Below, piece after piece: positions 51,434 to 60,207 of a stretch of DNA of 64,000 bases. Origin of the DNA: Nocardia uniformis NBRC 13702. Its GTDB lineage: Bacteria; Actinomycetota; Actinomycetes; Mycobacteriales; Mycobacteriaceae. The stretch lies in contig NZ_BDCE01000041.1 in the NCBI RefSeq assembly GCF_001613345.1, positions 18,002-82,001 on the forward strand. Reading direction: 5' to 3'. Position 1 is the stretch's first letter, and each line of letters starts with the position of its first letter. The notes under the pieces were generated by a model. That model did no database searches, was not told where the DNA came from, and saw nothing but the letters and a program-made list of their open reading frames with translations. Position numbers and translations under genes: made by a program.

Positions 51434-52524
51434 TCCGCCCCCTGCGCTCGATCGGCGCCTGTGCCATTGCGACGACCCTGGCCGGATGCGCCGTAAGCGT
51501 GGAGGACCTGCCCCTGCCCGCGCCCGGGGTGAGCGGCCCCAGCTATCAGCTCGACGCTGTATTCACCAATGCACTCAATCTGCCCGACCGGGCCAAGGTC
51601 CGCGTCGGTGGCGCGGATGTCGGCGAGGTGGTGGCCATGACGGCGCGCGACTACACCGCGGTGGTGTCGATGCGGGTGCTGGACTCGGTGGAGCTGCCGG
51701 TCGGCACCCAGGCCGAATTGCGTTCCGCCACACCACTGGGCGATATCTTCGTCTCCCTGGTCCCGCCCACGGGCGATACCGGAGGCGGGTTGCTGCGCGA
51801 CGGCGACACCATTGCCGTGGAGGCCACGGTGGCCGCCGCGACCGTGGAGGACGTGCTCGCCTCGACCTCGCTGCTGGTCAATGGCGGCGTCATCGGAAAT
51901 CTCACCCGCGTCCTCAATGGTATGGGCGATGCCATGAACGACGGCGGCGAGCGCCTCACCGCGCTCATCGCCGATTCGCGGCATCTCCTGGCCACCATGG
52001 CCGCCCGCTCCGATGATCTGCGCGGCGTGCTCGCTCAGACCGCCGCATTGGCCGATGCGCTCGATGCCCGACGCGGCGCGATCAACGACATACTCGGTTC
52101 CGCCGCACCGGCTTTGGCGGTGATCGCCGACAATACCGTGCAGATCGTGACACTGGCCGATCAGGTCGCGGCGGTGACCCGCCAGTTGGAGCGTTTCCCA
52201 TCCATCCAGGGCACCGACACCCGCAGCATCATTCACGACATGAACATGTTGGCGGGCGCGTTCAATGAGTCCGCGGTCGATCCCCGTGTCACCATGGCGA
52301 ATCTGCTGCGGATCCTGCCGCCCACCCTGAAGTTCTTCAGCGCCAATGCCGCCCACTCCGATGTGGAGCTGCGCCAGGTCGTGCTCGGTCCCGTCGACGA
52401 TCCGGGACATCTGGCCGATCCGGAGTTCCGGGTGCCGGAATCGGCCGACTGGGCGAATCTGGTCGGCTCACTGGCCTTCGTGCTCACTCAGCTGGGCAAT
52501 CGCGTGATGGGACCGGGCCGATGA
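51430..52524 (+). CDS. mceE: Mce family protein E, lipoprotein
   Basis: A 364-residue Mce protein with a lipoprotein signal (ACAIATTLAGC; Cys 20) replacing the membrane helix, as is usual for the E member (LprK-like). The MCE domain reads FTNALNLPDRAKVRVGGADVGEVVAM. It starts in an ATGA overlap and overlaps mceF. Confidence 0.95.
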   Translation: MIRPLRSIGACAIATTLAGCAVSVEDLPLPAPGVSGPSYQLDAVFTNALNLPDRAKVRVGGADVGEVVAMTARDYTAVVSMRVLDSVELPVGTQAELRSATPLGDIFVSLVPPTGDTGGGLLRDGDTIAVEATVAAATVEDVLASTSLLVNGGVIGNLTRVLNGMGDAMNDGGERLTALIADSRHLLATMAARSDDLRGVLAQTAALADALDARRGAINDILGSAAPALAVIADNTVQIVTLADQVAAVTRQLERFPSIQGTDTRSIIHDMNMLAGAFNESAVDPRVTMANLLRILPPTLKFFSANAAHSDVELRQVVLGPVDDPGHLADPEFRVPESADWANLVGSLAFVLTQLGNRVMGPGR

Positions 52525-53798
52525 CGCTATTGGAACCACCGGCCCGAATCCTGGTGCGCGCCACCCGTATCGCGGTGGCACGCCGACTGGCGCTGTCGAC
52601 CATCGCGCAGCTGGCGCTGGTCGCGATCGCCGGGTCCTACATTATGTTCGGCGCGCTGCGCACCGACCCGTTCGCGGCCGAGATGCGAATTCGCGTGCAG
52701 CTCAACGAATCCGGTGGGCTACTCGCGGGCCAGGACGTCACACTGCGAGGTGTGCCGATCGGCAAGGTCCAGTCGGTCGACCTCACCGATAGCGGTGTGC
52801 AGGCGGTGGCGCGGATCGACGCGACCGTGCGAATTCCCCGTGACGGCACCGCGGTGCGGGTCTCCGGGCTATCACCGGCCGGTGAGCAGTACCTGGACTT
52901 CGCACCCACCACCGTCGACGGACCGGTCCTCACCGACGGCAGCGTCATCACCCGAGACCAGACCACCATTCCGGTACCGCTGTGGCGGGTGCTGAGCAAT
53001 ATCGACGGCCTGCTGGCGCAGACCGATCCGGTCGAATTGCAGGCGATCGTCGACGAACTCGGTGTCGGGCCGGAGGGGCCGGAGAAGCTGCGCCAACTGC
53101 TGACCGGTTCGGAAATGCTCATCTCCACCCTCGACGGGGTGCTGCCGCAGACCATGACGCTGCTGCGCAGTAGTAGGACGGCCTTCCAGATCGTCACCGA
53201 TTCGGCGGCCGGCATGCGTTCCACCACGGAGAATCTCACCGCGACGCTCGCCGCGGTCGGCGCGAAGGACGCCGGGCTGCGGCGGCTGCTCGAACTGAGT
53301 CCGAAGGCCCTGGGAGCGACCGATACCCTGCTCGCCGACAACAGCCGCACCATGGTGCAGCTGATCGGCAATCTCGCCACCGTCGCGCAGCTGTCGTATG
53401 TCCGGGTGCCCGCGCTCACCCACCTGCTGCGCGACGAACGCGGCTCGGTACTCGAGGCGGTGACGTCGATCATGCACGAGGGTGGGGTCTGGGCCGTCGC
53501 CAATCTCTACTTCCGGCATTACTGCGACTACCCGCACCCGCGCGATGTGCCGTTCCAGCCGGACTATCCGGAGCCGTACATGTACACCTACTGCGCCAAT
53601 GACGATCCGGCGCTGCTGATTCGCGGCGCCCGCAATGCTCCGCGCCCGCCCGGCGACGATACCGCCGGTCCCCCACCGGGTTACGACCCGATGCGGCGCA
53701 CCGACCCGACCCCGATCGGGCCGTACACCATTCCCCTGCCCTACGGCGGCCCCACCATGCCGCCCCAATCCGAGCCGCAACTGCACGGCGGCAACTAG
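52521..53798 (+). CDS. mceF: Mce family protein F
   Basis: A 425-residue Mce protein from ATG 52521. N-terminal helix (LALSTIAQLALVAIAGSYIMF), MCE domain (LNESGGLLAGQDVTLRGVPIGKVQSVDL), helical needle and a Pro-rich C-terminal tail. It completes the six-gene set. Confidence 0.95.
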   Translation: MTLLEPPARILVRATRIAVARRLALSTIAQLALVAIAGSYIMFGALRTDPFAAEMRIRVQLNESGGLLAGQDVTLRGVPIGKVQSVDLTDSGVQAVARIDATVRIPRDGTAVRVSGLSPAGEQYLDFAPTTVDGPVLTDGSVITRDQTTIPVPLWRVLSNIDGLLAQTDPVELQAIVDELGVGPEGPEKLRQLLTGSEMLISTLDGVLPQTMTLLRSSRTAFQIVTDSAAGMRSTTENLTATLAAVGAKDAGLRRLLELSPKALGATDTLLADNSRTMVQLIGNLATVAQLSYVRVPALTHLLRDERGSVLEAVTSIMHEGGVWAVANLYFRHYCDYPHPRDVPFQPDYPEPYMYTYCANDDPALLIRGARNAPRPPGDDTAGPPPGYDPMRRTDPTPIGPYTIPLPYGGPTMPPQSEPQLHGGN

Positions 53799-53817
53799 CT
53801 CGACGCGAGGAAGTTCC

Positions 53818-54549
53818 ATGAGCACCAAAACTGTTCAGCAGGCCGAGGACGTCGCGACCGATAGCGCGGACGGATCCACCAGCGCCGCACCGTCCGATGC
53901 CGCGGCATCGGCCGACGATATCGAGACCGCCACCGCTACCGGGAATTCCGAACCGGAGACCGCCGAGGTATCAGAGACTGCCCAGGTATCGGAGACCGCC
54001 GAGGTAGCAGATACCAAGGCCGCGCCTGCCTCGGCCAAACCTAAGTTCTCGCCGTCACCTCGGCTGCGCGGCCTAGCCCGCCGCCTCGCACCTGTCCTCG
54101 CCGTCGCGCTGATCGTCGGATTCGCCGGCGCGGCAGGCTATCTGGGCTGGCAGGACCACAAACGCGACGCCGTCGACGCGGCGAGTGCGGCGGCGCTGGC
54201 GGCAGCCAACAGCTATGCGGTCACCTTGACCTCGGTCGATACCGCCAATCTCGACGCCAATTTCCAGGCGGTACTCAACGGCTCCACCGGCGAGTTCCGC
54301 GACGCCTACACCCAATCGAGCACCCAGCTGCGCCAACTCCTCATCGACCACAAGGCGTCCGGCAGCGGCGTGGTGTTGCAGTCCGCGGTCCAATCCGCCA
54401 CCACCGACGAGGTGGTCGTACTGCTGTTCGTCGACCAGACCGTCACCAATTCCGAACTGCCCGATCCGCGCATCGACCGCAGCCGCATCGTCATGACCAT
54501 GCGCGAGGTCGACGGCCAGTGGAAGGCCAGCAAGGTCGATATCCCCTGA
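53818..54549 (+). CDS. Mce-associated membrane protein
   Basis: A 243-residue protein: an acidic, Ala/Glu/Thr-rich cytosolic N-terminus of about 75 residues with short repeats (SETAQV, SETAEV), one helix (VLAVALIVGFAGAAGYLGW) and a conserved Mce-associated exterior domain of an NTF2-like type (FRDAYTQSSTQLRQLLIDHK ... DPRIDRSRIVMTMREVDGQWK). Mas proteins stabilise Mce complexes. It starts 20 bases after mceF. Confidence 0.92.
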   Translation: MSTKTVQQAEDVATDSADGSTSAAPSDAAASADDIETATATGNSEPETAEVSETAQVSETAEVADTKAAPASAKPKFSPSPRLRGLARRLAPVLAVALIVGFAGAAGYLGWQDHKRDAVDAASAAALAAANSYAVTLTSVDTANLDANFQAVLNGSTGEFRDAYTQSSTQLRQLLIDHKASGSGVVLQSAVQSATTDEVVVLLFVDQTVTNSELPDPRIDRSRIVMTMREVDGQWKASKVDIP

Positions 54550-54584
54550 CGGCGCGAACGCGCCGTGCACGAAAGAGGTGGACA

Positions 54585-55286
54585 GTGAACAACTACGAAC
54601 ACACCGGCACGCTCGCCGCCCTGCGCGACGACTGGATCATGCGGTCCATGCTGTCGCGAGTCGGTGACATACCCGAACTGGTGCTGCTACCCGTACTGCG
54701 GGTAGTGGCCGAGGATCGGGCGGCGGTGGATGCGGGTTGGGCGGATATCACCGCCCAACGCACTCGCACCCGACTTTTCGAGCCGCCGCGCTGGTCCTGG
54801 AAGCGGCGCTATGGACAGTTCGTCCGTGAATTGGAGTGGGCCATTACGGAATTGACCCGCGTCATGCCCGCCGAGGATGTCACCGAACTCGTATCGAGTG
54901 CGGTGGCCGCCCGATTGCGGCGTTGGCTGCGCTACGTGCTGCCCACCTTCGAGTCGGTCCGCCTGGTGCCGAAGGGTATGTATCCCTCGGTCATGGATGC
55001 GGGCGTGAGCTTCGCGACCTTCCTGGTGGGGCCGATTCATCGCACCGGTGTCGAGGCCGACGGCACCCTGGTCTACGACATCCCCGAATGCGCGATGCAC
55101 ACCTCGGTCTCCGCCCCGGAGGCGCAGACGAATTCGTGCCTCATGGGCTGTAAAGCGGCCTGCGAGAAGGTATTCGACCGCGATTCCGCATTTCCCCTGG
55201 AGTTCGATCCACACCTGCCCGGCTTGGGCTGCACGCTGCGCGTCCACCCGGCCGCGCCACGAGATACCCGGGCCGCTATCGCCTGA
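54585..55286 (+). CDS. Conserved Cys-rich protein of the Mce unit
   Basis: A 233-residue protein from GTG 54585 behind GAAAGAGG. There is no signal peptide or membrane helix. The C-terminal 70 residues carry CAMHTS, NSCLMGCKAAC and GLGC, a cluster of at least five Cys plus a His that could bind a metal or Fe-S centre. I do not recognise the family with confidence; a distant relation to ATC-hydrolase-like proteins is possible. Its place between the transporter and the oxygenase suggests a role in handling the imported substrate. Confidence 0.8.
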   Translation: MNNYEHTGTLAALRDDWIMRSMLSRVGDIPELVLLPVLRVVAEDRAAVDAGWADITAQRTRTRLFEPPRWSWKRRYGQFVRELEWAITELTRVMPAEDVTELVSSAVAARLRRWLRYVLPTFESVRLVPKGMYPSVMDAGVSFATFLVGPIHRTGVEADGTLVYDIPECAMHTSVSAPEAQTNSCLMGCKAACEKVFDRDSAFPLEFDPHLPGLGCTLRVHPAAPRDTRAAIA

Positions 55287-55323
55287 CCCATCGTCATCGA
55301 TCCACACCATTGGAGGAGGGGCT

Positions 55324-56766
55324 ATGTCCAGCCCGACCACATCCGAACAGAATTACCGCGACTACACCCCGATCCATGAGGAATTCGATTACACCGTCGA
55401 TGAATTCGACGGTGCGCTACCGGAGGGCCTGCGCGGCACCATGTACCGCAATGGGCCGGGCAAGCTGGATGCGGGCGGGCAGCCGCTGCGTCATCTATTC
55501 GACGGCGACGGCATGCTGTCCATGTTCGCCATCGACGAGGGCGCACTGCACTTCCGCAATCGTTTCGTCCGCACCGAGCACTACCGCAAATCGCTCACCT
55601 CGAACGGTCTCCCCTATCGTGCGCTGGGCACCATGCGGCCGGGCGGCATCCTCACCAATGCCCTGCAATTTCCCGCCAATGTGGCCAATACCAGCGTCGC
55701 GATGCACGCGGGCAAACTCCTCGCCCTCTGGGAGGGCGGGCGGCCCACCGAACTCGACCCCGACACCCTCGACACCATTGGCGTACACGATTTCGACGGC
55801 GGGCTCACATGGATCGGCGCGTTCTCGGCCCATCCCAAGTGGGACCAGCGCACCGGCGATATGTTCAATTTCGGCCTGGCCATGTTCCCGCGTCCCAAAC
55901 TCGCCTGCTACCGCGTCGATCGCGCGGGCAAACTGCACGGGCTCGGAAGTGTGGGGCTGCCGGTGCCCATGTTCAACCACGATATGGGTTTGACCGAAAA
56001 ACATATGGTCTTCGTTATCGCGCCACTGGTATTCCCCATGGGCAAAATGATGGGTGCGGGTCTCGGGTTCCGCAATTTCATCGAGGCCATCGATTACGAC
56101 GCCGCACGCGGCACCATGATCGCGCTCGTTCCGCGGGACGGCGGCAAACCGCGCATCCTGCACACCGATCCGCTCATGCACCTGCACCTGGCCAATACCT
56201 TCGAGGATGGTTCCGACACCGTCATCGAGCTGGTCGATTTCGATGCCACCTGGGAGGAACTCAACGGTCAGCTCACCAATGCCCAGGACGGCCTTTCCTA
56301 CGCGGGTCGGGCGTTCGGCGGCAAACTGACTCGCCTGCGGATCACCCCTACCGGGCGGGTAATCCACGAAACCCTCTCCGATATCCAGGGCGACTTCCCG
56401 ACCTTCAACCTGTCCTACACCGCGCGCCGCCATCGGTACGTGTATTTGGCCGCGAGCGCGGACGGCAACAGCTTCCCGAATTCGGTGGCCAAGATCGACA
56501 ATGACACCGGTAAGGAATCGCTGCACCGCCTGCCCGAGGAGCATTTCGCCCACGAGGCGCTGTTCGTCCCTCGCCCCGACGCCATAGCCGAGGACGACGG
56601 CTGGCTGCTGGTCGTCACCCAGGACCGGCGCACCGAAAAGGCCGGCATGCTGGTCCTCGATGCCCGCGATATGGTCGCCGATCCGCTCTACCGCGGCCAG
56701 CTGCGCCATCAGCTGCCACTCACCTTCCACGGCACCTTCACCAGCCGGGTCGCTCACCCGGCGTGA
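55324..56766 (+). CDS. Carotenoid-cleavage dioxygenase family protein, copy 2
   Basis: A 480-residue oxygenase from ATG 55324 behind GGAGGAGGGG. Iron-ligand His positions: FSAHPKWD, FNHDMGLTEKH, LMHLHLANTFED and FHGTFTSR. It differs clearly from copy 1 at 33438. Placement as last gene of the Mce unit, with the paralogue in the catabolic unit, suggests the two cleave the same polyene at different bonds or act on successive products. No signal peptide. Confidence 0.92.
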   Translation: MSSPTTSEQNYRDYTPIHEEFDYTVDEFDGALPEGLRGTMYRNGPGKLDAGGQPLRHLFDGDGMLSMFAIDEGALHFRNRFVRTEHYRKSLTSNGLPYRALGTMRPGGILTNALQFPANVANTSVAMHAGKLLALWEGGRPTELDPDTLDTIGVHDFDGGLTWIGAFSAHPKWDQRTGDMFNFGLAMFPRPKLACYRVDRAGKLHGLGSVGLPVPMFNHDMGLTEKHMVFVIAPLVFPMGKMMGAGLGFRNFIEAIDYDAARGTMIALVPRDGGKPRILHTDPLMHLHLANTFEDGSDTVIELVDFDATWEELNGQLTNAQDGLSYAGRAFGGKLTRLRITPTGRVIHETLSDIQGDFPTFNLSYTARRHRYVYLAASADGNSFPNSVAKIDNDTGKESLHRLPEEHFAHEALFVPRPDAIAEDDGWLLVVTQDRRTEKAGMLVLDARDMVADPLYRGQLRHQLPLTFHGTFTSRVAHPA

Positions 56767-56986
56767 CAACCGCTACGCCAGGGCAGGCCCATCGGGTGAA
56801 TGGGTTTGCCAGGTTGCGGCTGAGTCTCGAATCAGACCCCGTCACGAAGCGGCGAAGAGGCAGTCATGTAAGTGAGACCTGTGGGAATCGGTGTTCTCAA
56901 TGCCACCACCCGGCTGTTGCTGTTGGGTAACAAGCGCGGATCGTATGCGATGTGTTCCAGACAACACCTATTCAGGAGGTTTCGGA

Positions 56987-57304
56987 ATGCTATCTGCGAA
57001 GCGGCTTGCTGCCAGCGCCATTGTTGCCACTGCAACCGCCACCGCTGTGCTCGCCGGTGGTGGGATGGCTCAGGCAGACGTACCGGTCTGGCAGGCCAAC
57101 TGTCACGTGTACAACATCTTCAACACCGGCGGTATGGCCAATTGCGAATTGCCGACCTGGCATCAGGTGAAGCTCACGTGCGTCGCGTGGCCCGTCCCGT
57201 TCACCTACTGGAAGTACGGCCCGATTCAGCATGGACAGAATCAGTCCTGGGCAAGCTGCGACTCACTGGGCGCGATGGTGCATATCGAGGTTATCCAAGC
57301 CTAG
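56987..57304 (+). CDS. Small secreted protein with four cysteines
   Basis: A 105-residue protein from ATG 56987 behind CAGGAGGTTT. Signal peptide (ASAIVATATATAVLAGGGMAQA, cleavage before DVPVW). The mature part has four Cys (NCHV, NCEL, TCVA, SCDS), suggesting two disulfides, and many aromatics. No family is recognised. The 220 bases before it (56767..56986) hold its promoter and no other gene. Confidence 0.8.
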   Translation: MLSAKRLAASAIVATATATAVLAGGGMAQADVPVWQANCHVYNIFNTGGMANCELPTWHQVKLTCVAWPVPFTYWKYGPIQHGQNQSWASCDSLGAMVHIEVIQA

Positions 57305-57368
57305 GTCGCGGTCCGCCGAACCACCGGCTCACGGTGGCTTTCCTCGTCGAATCTCACTTCCGGCCGGG

Positions 57369-58487
57369 CTACCCGGCAGGGTGTTCGAAGGGATGCTCGA
57401 CGGGTGGTCGCCAGTTGTGGAGTGCCCGATTGCTGGTGTAGCGGAACATGCGCACCGAGAGGCTGTTGGGCGTAGCCACGATCGCGGCGTCTCGGACAGC
57501 GGCGAGGGCGGCCGATCCAGGTGAGGTCATCCGCATTCCGTACCGGGACAAGAAGCTCATCGTCGCTACCCGGCGTCGACGGGTGGAGGAGTAGCGGGCC
57601 AGGTCCGGTGCGCACGCGGCCAGTGTCACGGCGTCCTCCAGCGCCATGCCCGCGCCCTGACCGAGGGTGGGCCGCATGGCGTGCGCAGCGTCGCCGATGA
57701 GAGCGACCTGGTCGTGCCACAGCCGTCGCGGCACCCGGATCTCGAGCAGCTCGTCGGTGACGATGCGGGAGCGATCGGTGGCGGCAATGAGTTGCGGGAG
57801 CGGATCGGGCCAGTCGCTGAAGTAGTCCAGGCTCGCGATCCCGGGTCGAGCCGCGGCGAAGACATAGGTCCGGTCATCGGCCATCGGCACCACGCCGGCT
57901 TCGGCATGGCGACCCAGGATGACTCCCACCGGATCGGGCGCAGGCCTGTCGGCCACCCACCGCCACGCGGTCATCCCGGTCCGCCGCACCGGACTTTCGT
58001 TCGGCCAAAGCTGCTGTCGGACCACACTATTGACCCCATCGGCCCCGACCACCAGGTCGAATTGCACTGTGTCGGTGTCCGTCTCGATCCTGCCGTCGGC
58101 GTGCACGCCCACAACCCGGGTGCCTGTGCGCACGCACTGCACGGGCACCGCGGCGGCCAAGATCGACACCAGATCGGCACGGTGCACGGTCACCAGACCA
58201 CCGACGAAATCACTGATCCGAGCGTCGATCAAAACCCGCCCCCGTTGGTTCCGGGCGAAGGCGCGGCGATCTTCGAGAGCCGCGGCCCGCACCACATCAC
58301 CGACACCGAGCGCGTCCAACGCCGTCAGCGCATTGGCTGCAAGGGTAATTCCCGCCCCGACCTCGGTGAACTGCGGCGACCGTTCATAAACGGTGACATC
58401 CCACCCAGCGGCACGCAGCGCGATCGCAGCCCCCAACCCCCCGATACCGCCCCCGACAACACCGGCCCGACCCACGAATTCACCCAT
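57369..58487 (-). CDS. FAD-dependent aromatic-type monooxygenase
   Basis: A 372-residue class A flavin monooxygenase from ATG 58487 behind GGGGGAGAC. FAD motif GGGIGGLGAAIALRAAG, the DG motif VVGADGVNSVVR, and GDAAHAMRPTLGQGAGMALED are all clear. It resembles salicylate hydroxylase/zeaxanthin-epoxidase-type proteins; the substrate is unknown. It stands alone between the small secreted protein and the VOC gene. Confidence 0.9.
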   Translation of the reverse strand: MGEFVGRAGVVGGGIGGLGAAIALRAAGWDVTVYERSPQFTEVGAGITLAANALTALDALGVGDVVRAAALEDRRAFARNQRGRVLIDARISDFVGGLVTVHRADLVSILAAAVPVQCVRTGTRVVGVHADGRIETDTDTVQFDLVVGADGVNSVVRQQLWPNESPVRRTGMTAWRWVADRPAPDPVGVILGRHAEAGVVPMADDRTYVFAAARPGIASLDYFSDWPDPLPQLIAATDRSRIVTDELLEIRVPRRLWHDQVALIGDAAHAMRPTLGQGAGMALEDAVTLAACAPDLARYSSTRRRRVATMSFLSRYGMRMTSPGSAALAAVRDAAIVATPNSLSVRMFRYTSNRALHNWRPPVEHPFEHPAG

Positions 58488-58684
58488 GTCTCCCCCATGT
58501 GCTCGACTCCGGGGATCGTAAGCACCGATCAGAGGCGCAGTCCATAGGTAGTGCCGCGCGGCACACCTGAAAGGTCCACTCTCACCGAACGATAACGAGG
58601 CCGACCACCGGCTACTGCCGACAAGCGGATACCGGCTGATCCGACGTCCGAGCATTGGCCGGGTACTCGCGCCGATCAGGAGGT

Positions 58685-59113
58685 TCAGTAGGTCGGCCAG
58701 TTTCCCGGTGTCATGAGTTCGAGGAGGTGCTCGTCGGGATCCCGGAAGTAGATACTGCGTCCGCCACGTACCCAGTTGGTTCGGCCTTCGATCGGGATGT
58801 CGTGCGCGCTCAGGTGAGTTTCCCACTCGGTCAATTGGTCCTCGGAGACGGCGAAGCACACATGGAGCCGGCCGCTGCCGTCGTGGGGCGGGATCTCGCC
58901 GTTCGGCAGACCCGGTTCGGGCAGCACCTTGGGTTCGAGCGATCCGCCGCGGCGGAACAGCAGCAGCACATTGTCACCACCGATGTCGAACGCGCACAAC
59001 GGATCCGCGTCCATAATCGGATCCAGCTGCATTACGTCGGTATAGAACCTGCGGGCACGGCCGAGGTCGTCGACATACAACGCGGACTCGATGATCCGGT
59101 CAAGTTTCGGCAC
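58685..59113 (-). CDS. VOC family protein
   Basis: A 142-residue glyoxalase/extradiol-dioxygenase-fold protein from GTG 59113 behind GGAGGGAAG. SALYVDDLGRARRFYTDVMQL, GRLHVCFAVSEDQL (His) and IYFRDPDEHLLELMTPG (Glu) fit metal-ligand positions. The frame is open to 59266 without a better start. The downstream gap to the monooxygenase is 197 bases. Confidence 0.85.
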   Translation of the reverse strand: MPKLDRIIESALYVDDLGRARRFYTDVMQLDPIMDADPLCAFDIGGDNVLLLFRRGGSLEPKVLPEPGLPNGEIPPHDGSGRLHVCFAVSEDQLTEWETHLSAHDIPIEGRTNWVRGGRSIYFRDPDEHLLELMTPGNWPTY

Positions 59114-59346
59114 AGTTCGCTTCCCTCCCTCGAATACGGTGTCGGAACCATCCTGCAACCTCGAGCCCACTCGAGGTCCAGGGTTGCGTACCTCACAGAC
59201 ACACACCGGCCTCGACCGCCACCCAACGACGCCCTCCCAGCTCACATGTCCTCGGGCACATGCCAAATCAACGTCCGCTCATGCCGAACGCGGCTCGTCT
59301 CAGGATCGAAGCCGGGCTGACTTCAACGCCGAACAGTTGGCCCGCG

Positions 59347-60087
59347 TTACTGCCCGGCGGCGCGGATCATGCCGAGCACGTCCGATGTCGGGCGCACGTC
59401 GCCGAACGATCGGTAGATCGTATGCAGTGTGGCGTTATGGTCCTGGTCGCGGCGCGCGGCGTTGGCGTCGGCGACCATGATCACTCGGAAGCCGAGGGTA
59501 GACGCGTCGCGGGCCGAGGACTCACAGCACACGTTGGTGACGGTTCCCGTGATCAACACCGTGTCGATACCGCGCTGTTCCAGGTGCTGCGGCAGCACGC
59601 ACCGGCCTGGAAAGAAGGCGCTGAACGCGGTTTTATCCACGAATACATCACCCTCGTCGACGACCAGCTCCGACCACAGCCGTGCGGGCGGTGGACCGAA
59701 ACCACCTGAGCTTCTGAAGCTTTCGGCGATTGTCGGACCGAAGAACTCGATCGCTGCCCGACTGGGCTCACTCGTGCCAGGTAGGACCCAGGCGACGGTT
59801 CCGCCCACTGTACGCAACGTCGCGGCCAGCCGATTGATGTTCGGCACGATCCCACGGCAGTAGAGGTTGTCGGCGACATGGAAGGGCACCATGTCGATGA
59901 CCACCAGCGCGGTCGTCGCGGGTACGAGATCGGGGTAGGCGAACCGCCGCCCGCGGCGAGCTTCTTGGCGAGCGTATTCGCGTGCCTCGATACGCCAATC
60001 GTGGTTTTCGGGCCTTCTGGCAGTGGCTTCGGCATTCACGCTGTCGAAGTCTCGCACCAGGCGTGTGCCCCGAACTGAGCCGACCAT
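59347..60087 (-). CDS. Isochorismatase-like cysteine hydrolase
   Basis: About 246 residues (ATG 60087 preferred; the frame runs to 60132). Catalytic Asp in ALVVIDMVPFH, Lys in VDKTAFSAFF and Cys in TGTVTNVCCESSARDA form the family triad. It probably hydrolyses an amide or vinyl ether in a small molecule (nicotinamidase/N-carbamoylsarcosine amidohydrolase type). The 233 bases before it at 59114..59346 hold no gene. Confidence 0.88.
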   Translation of the reverse strand: MVGSVRGTRLVRDFDSVNAEATARRPENHDWRIEAREYARQEARRGRRFAYPDLVPATTALVVIDMVPFHVADNLYCRGIVPNINRLAATLRTVGGTVAWVLPGTSEPSRAAIEFFGPTIAESFRSSGGFGPPPARLWSELVVDEGDVFVDKTAFSAFFPGRCVLPQHLEQRGIDTVLITGTVTNVCCESSARDASTLGFRVIMVADANAARRDQDHNATLHTIYRSFGDVRPTSDVLGMIRAAGQ

Positions 60088-60207
60088 CGCTTCACAACCA
60101 GTGCCCGCATCCGATGACCGGCAGGCTCTCACACGAACCCACGCGCACAGCCGCGTTCCGAACTGTGCGGGGCGGCCAACGCAGCATCAATCCTGTTCAG
60201 TGGGTGC

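Noticed and set aside
53935..54010. Short repeats in the Mas protein N-terminus as a mobile or variable repeat
   Set aside because: They are low-complexity Glu/Thr/Val codons in a disordered acidic region, common in Mas proteins.
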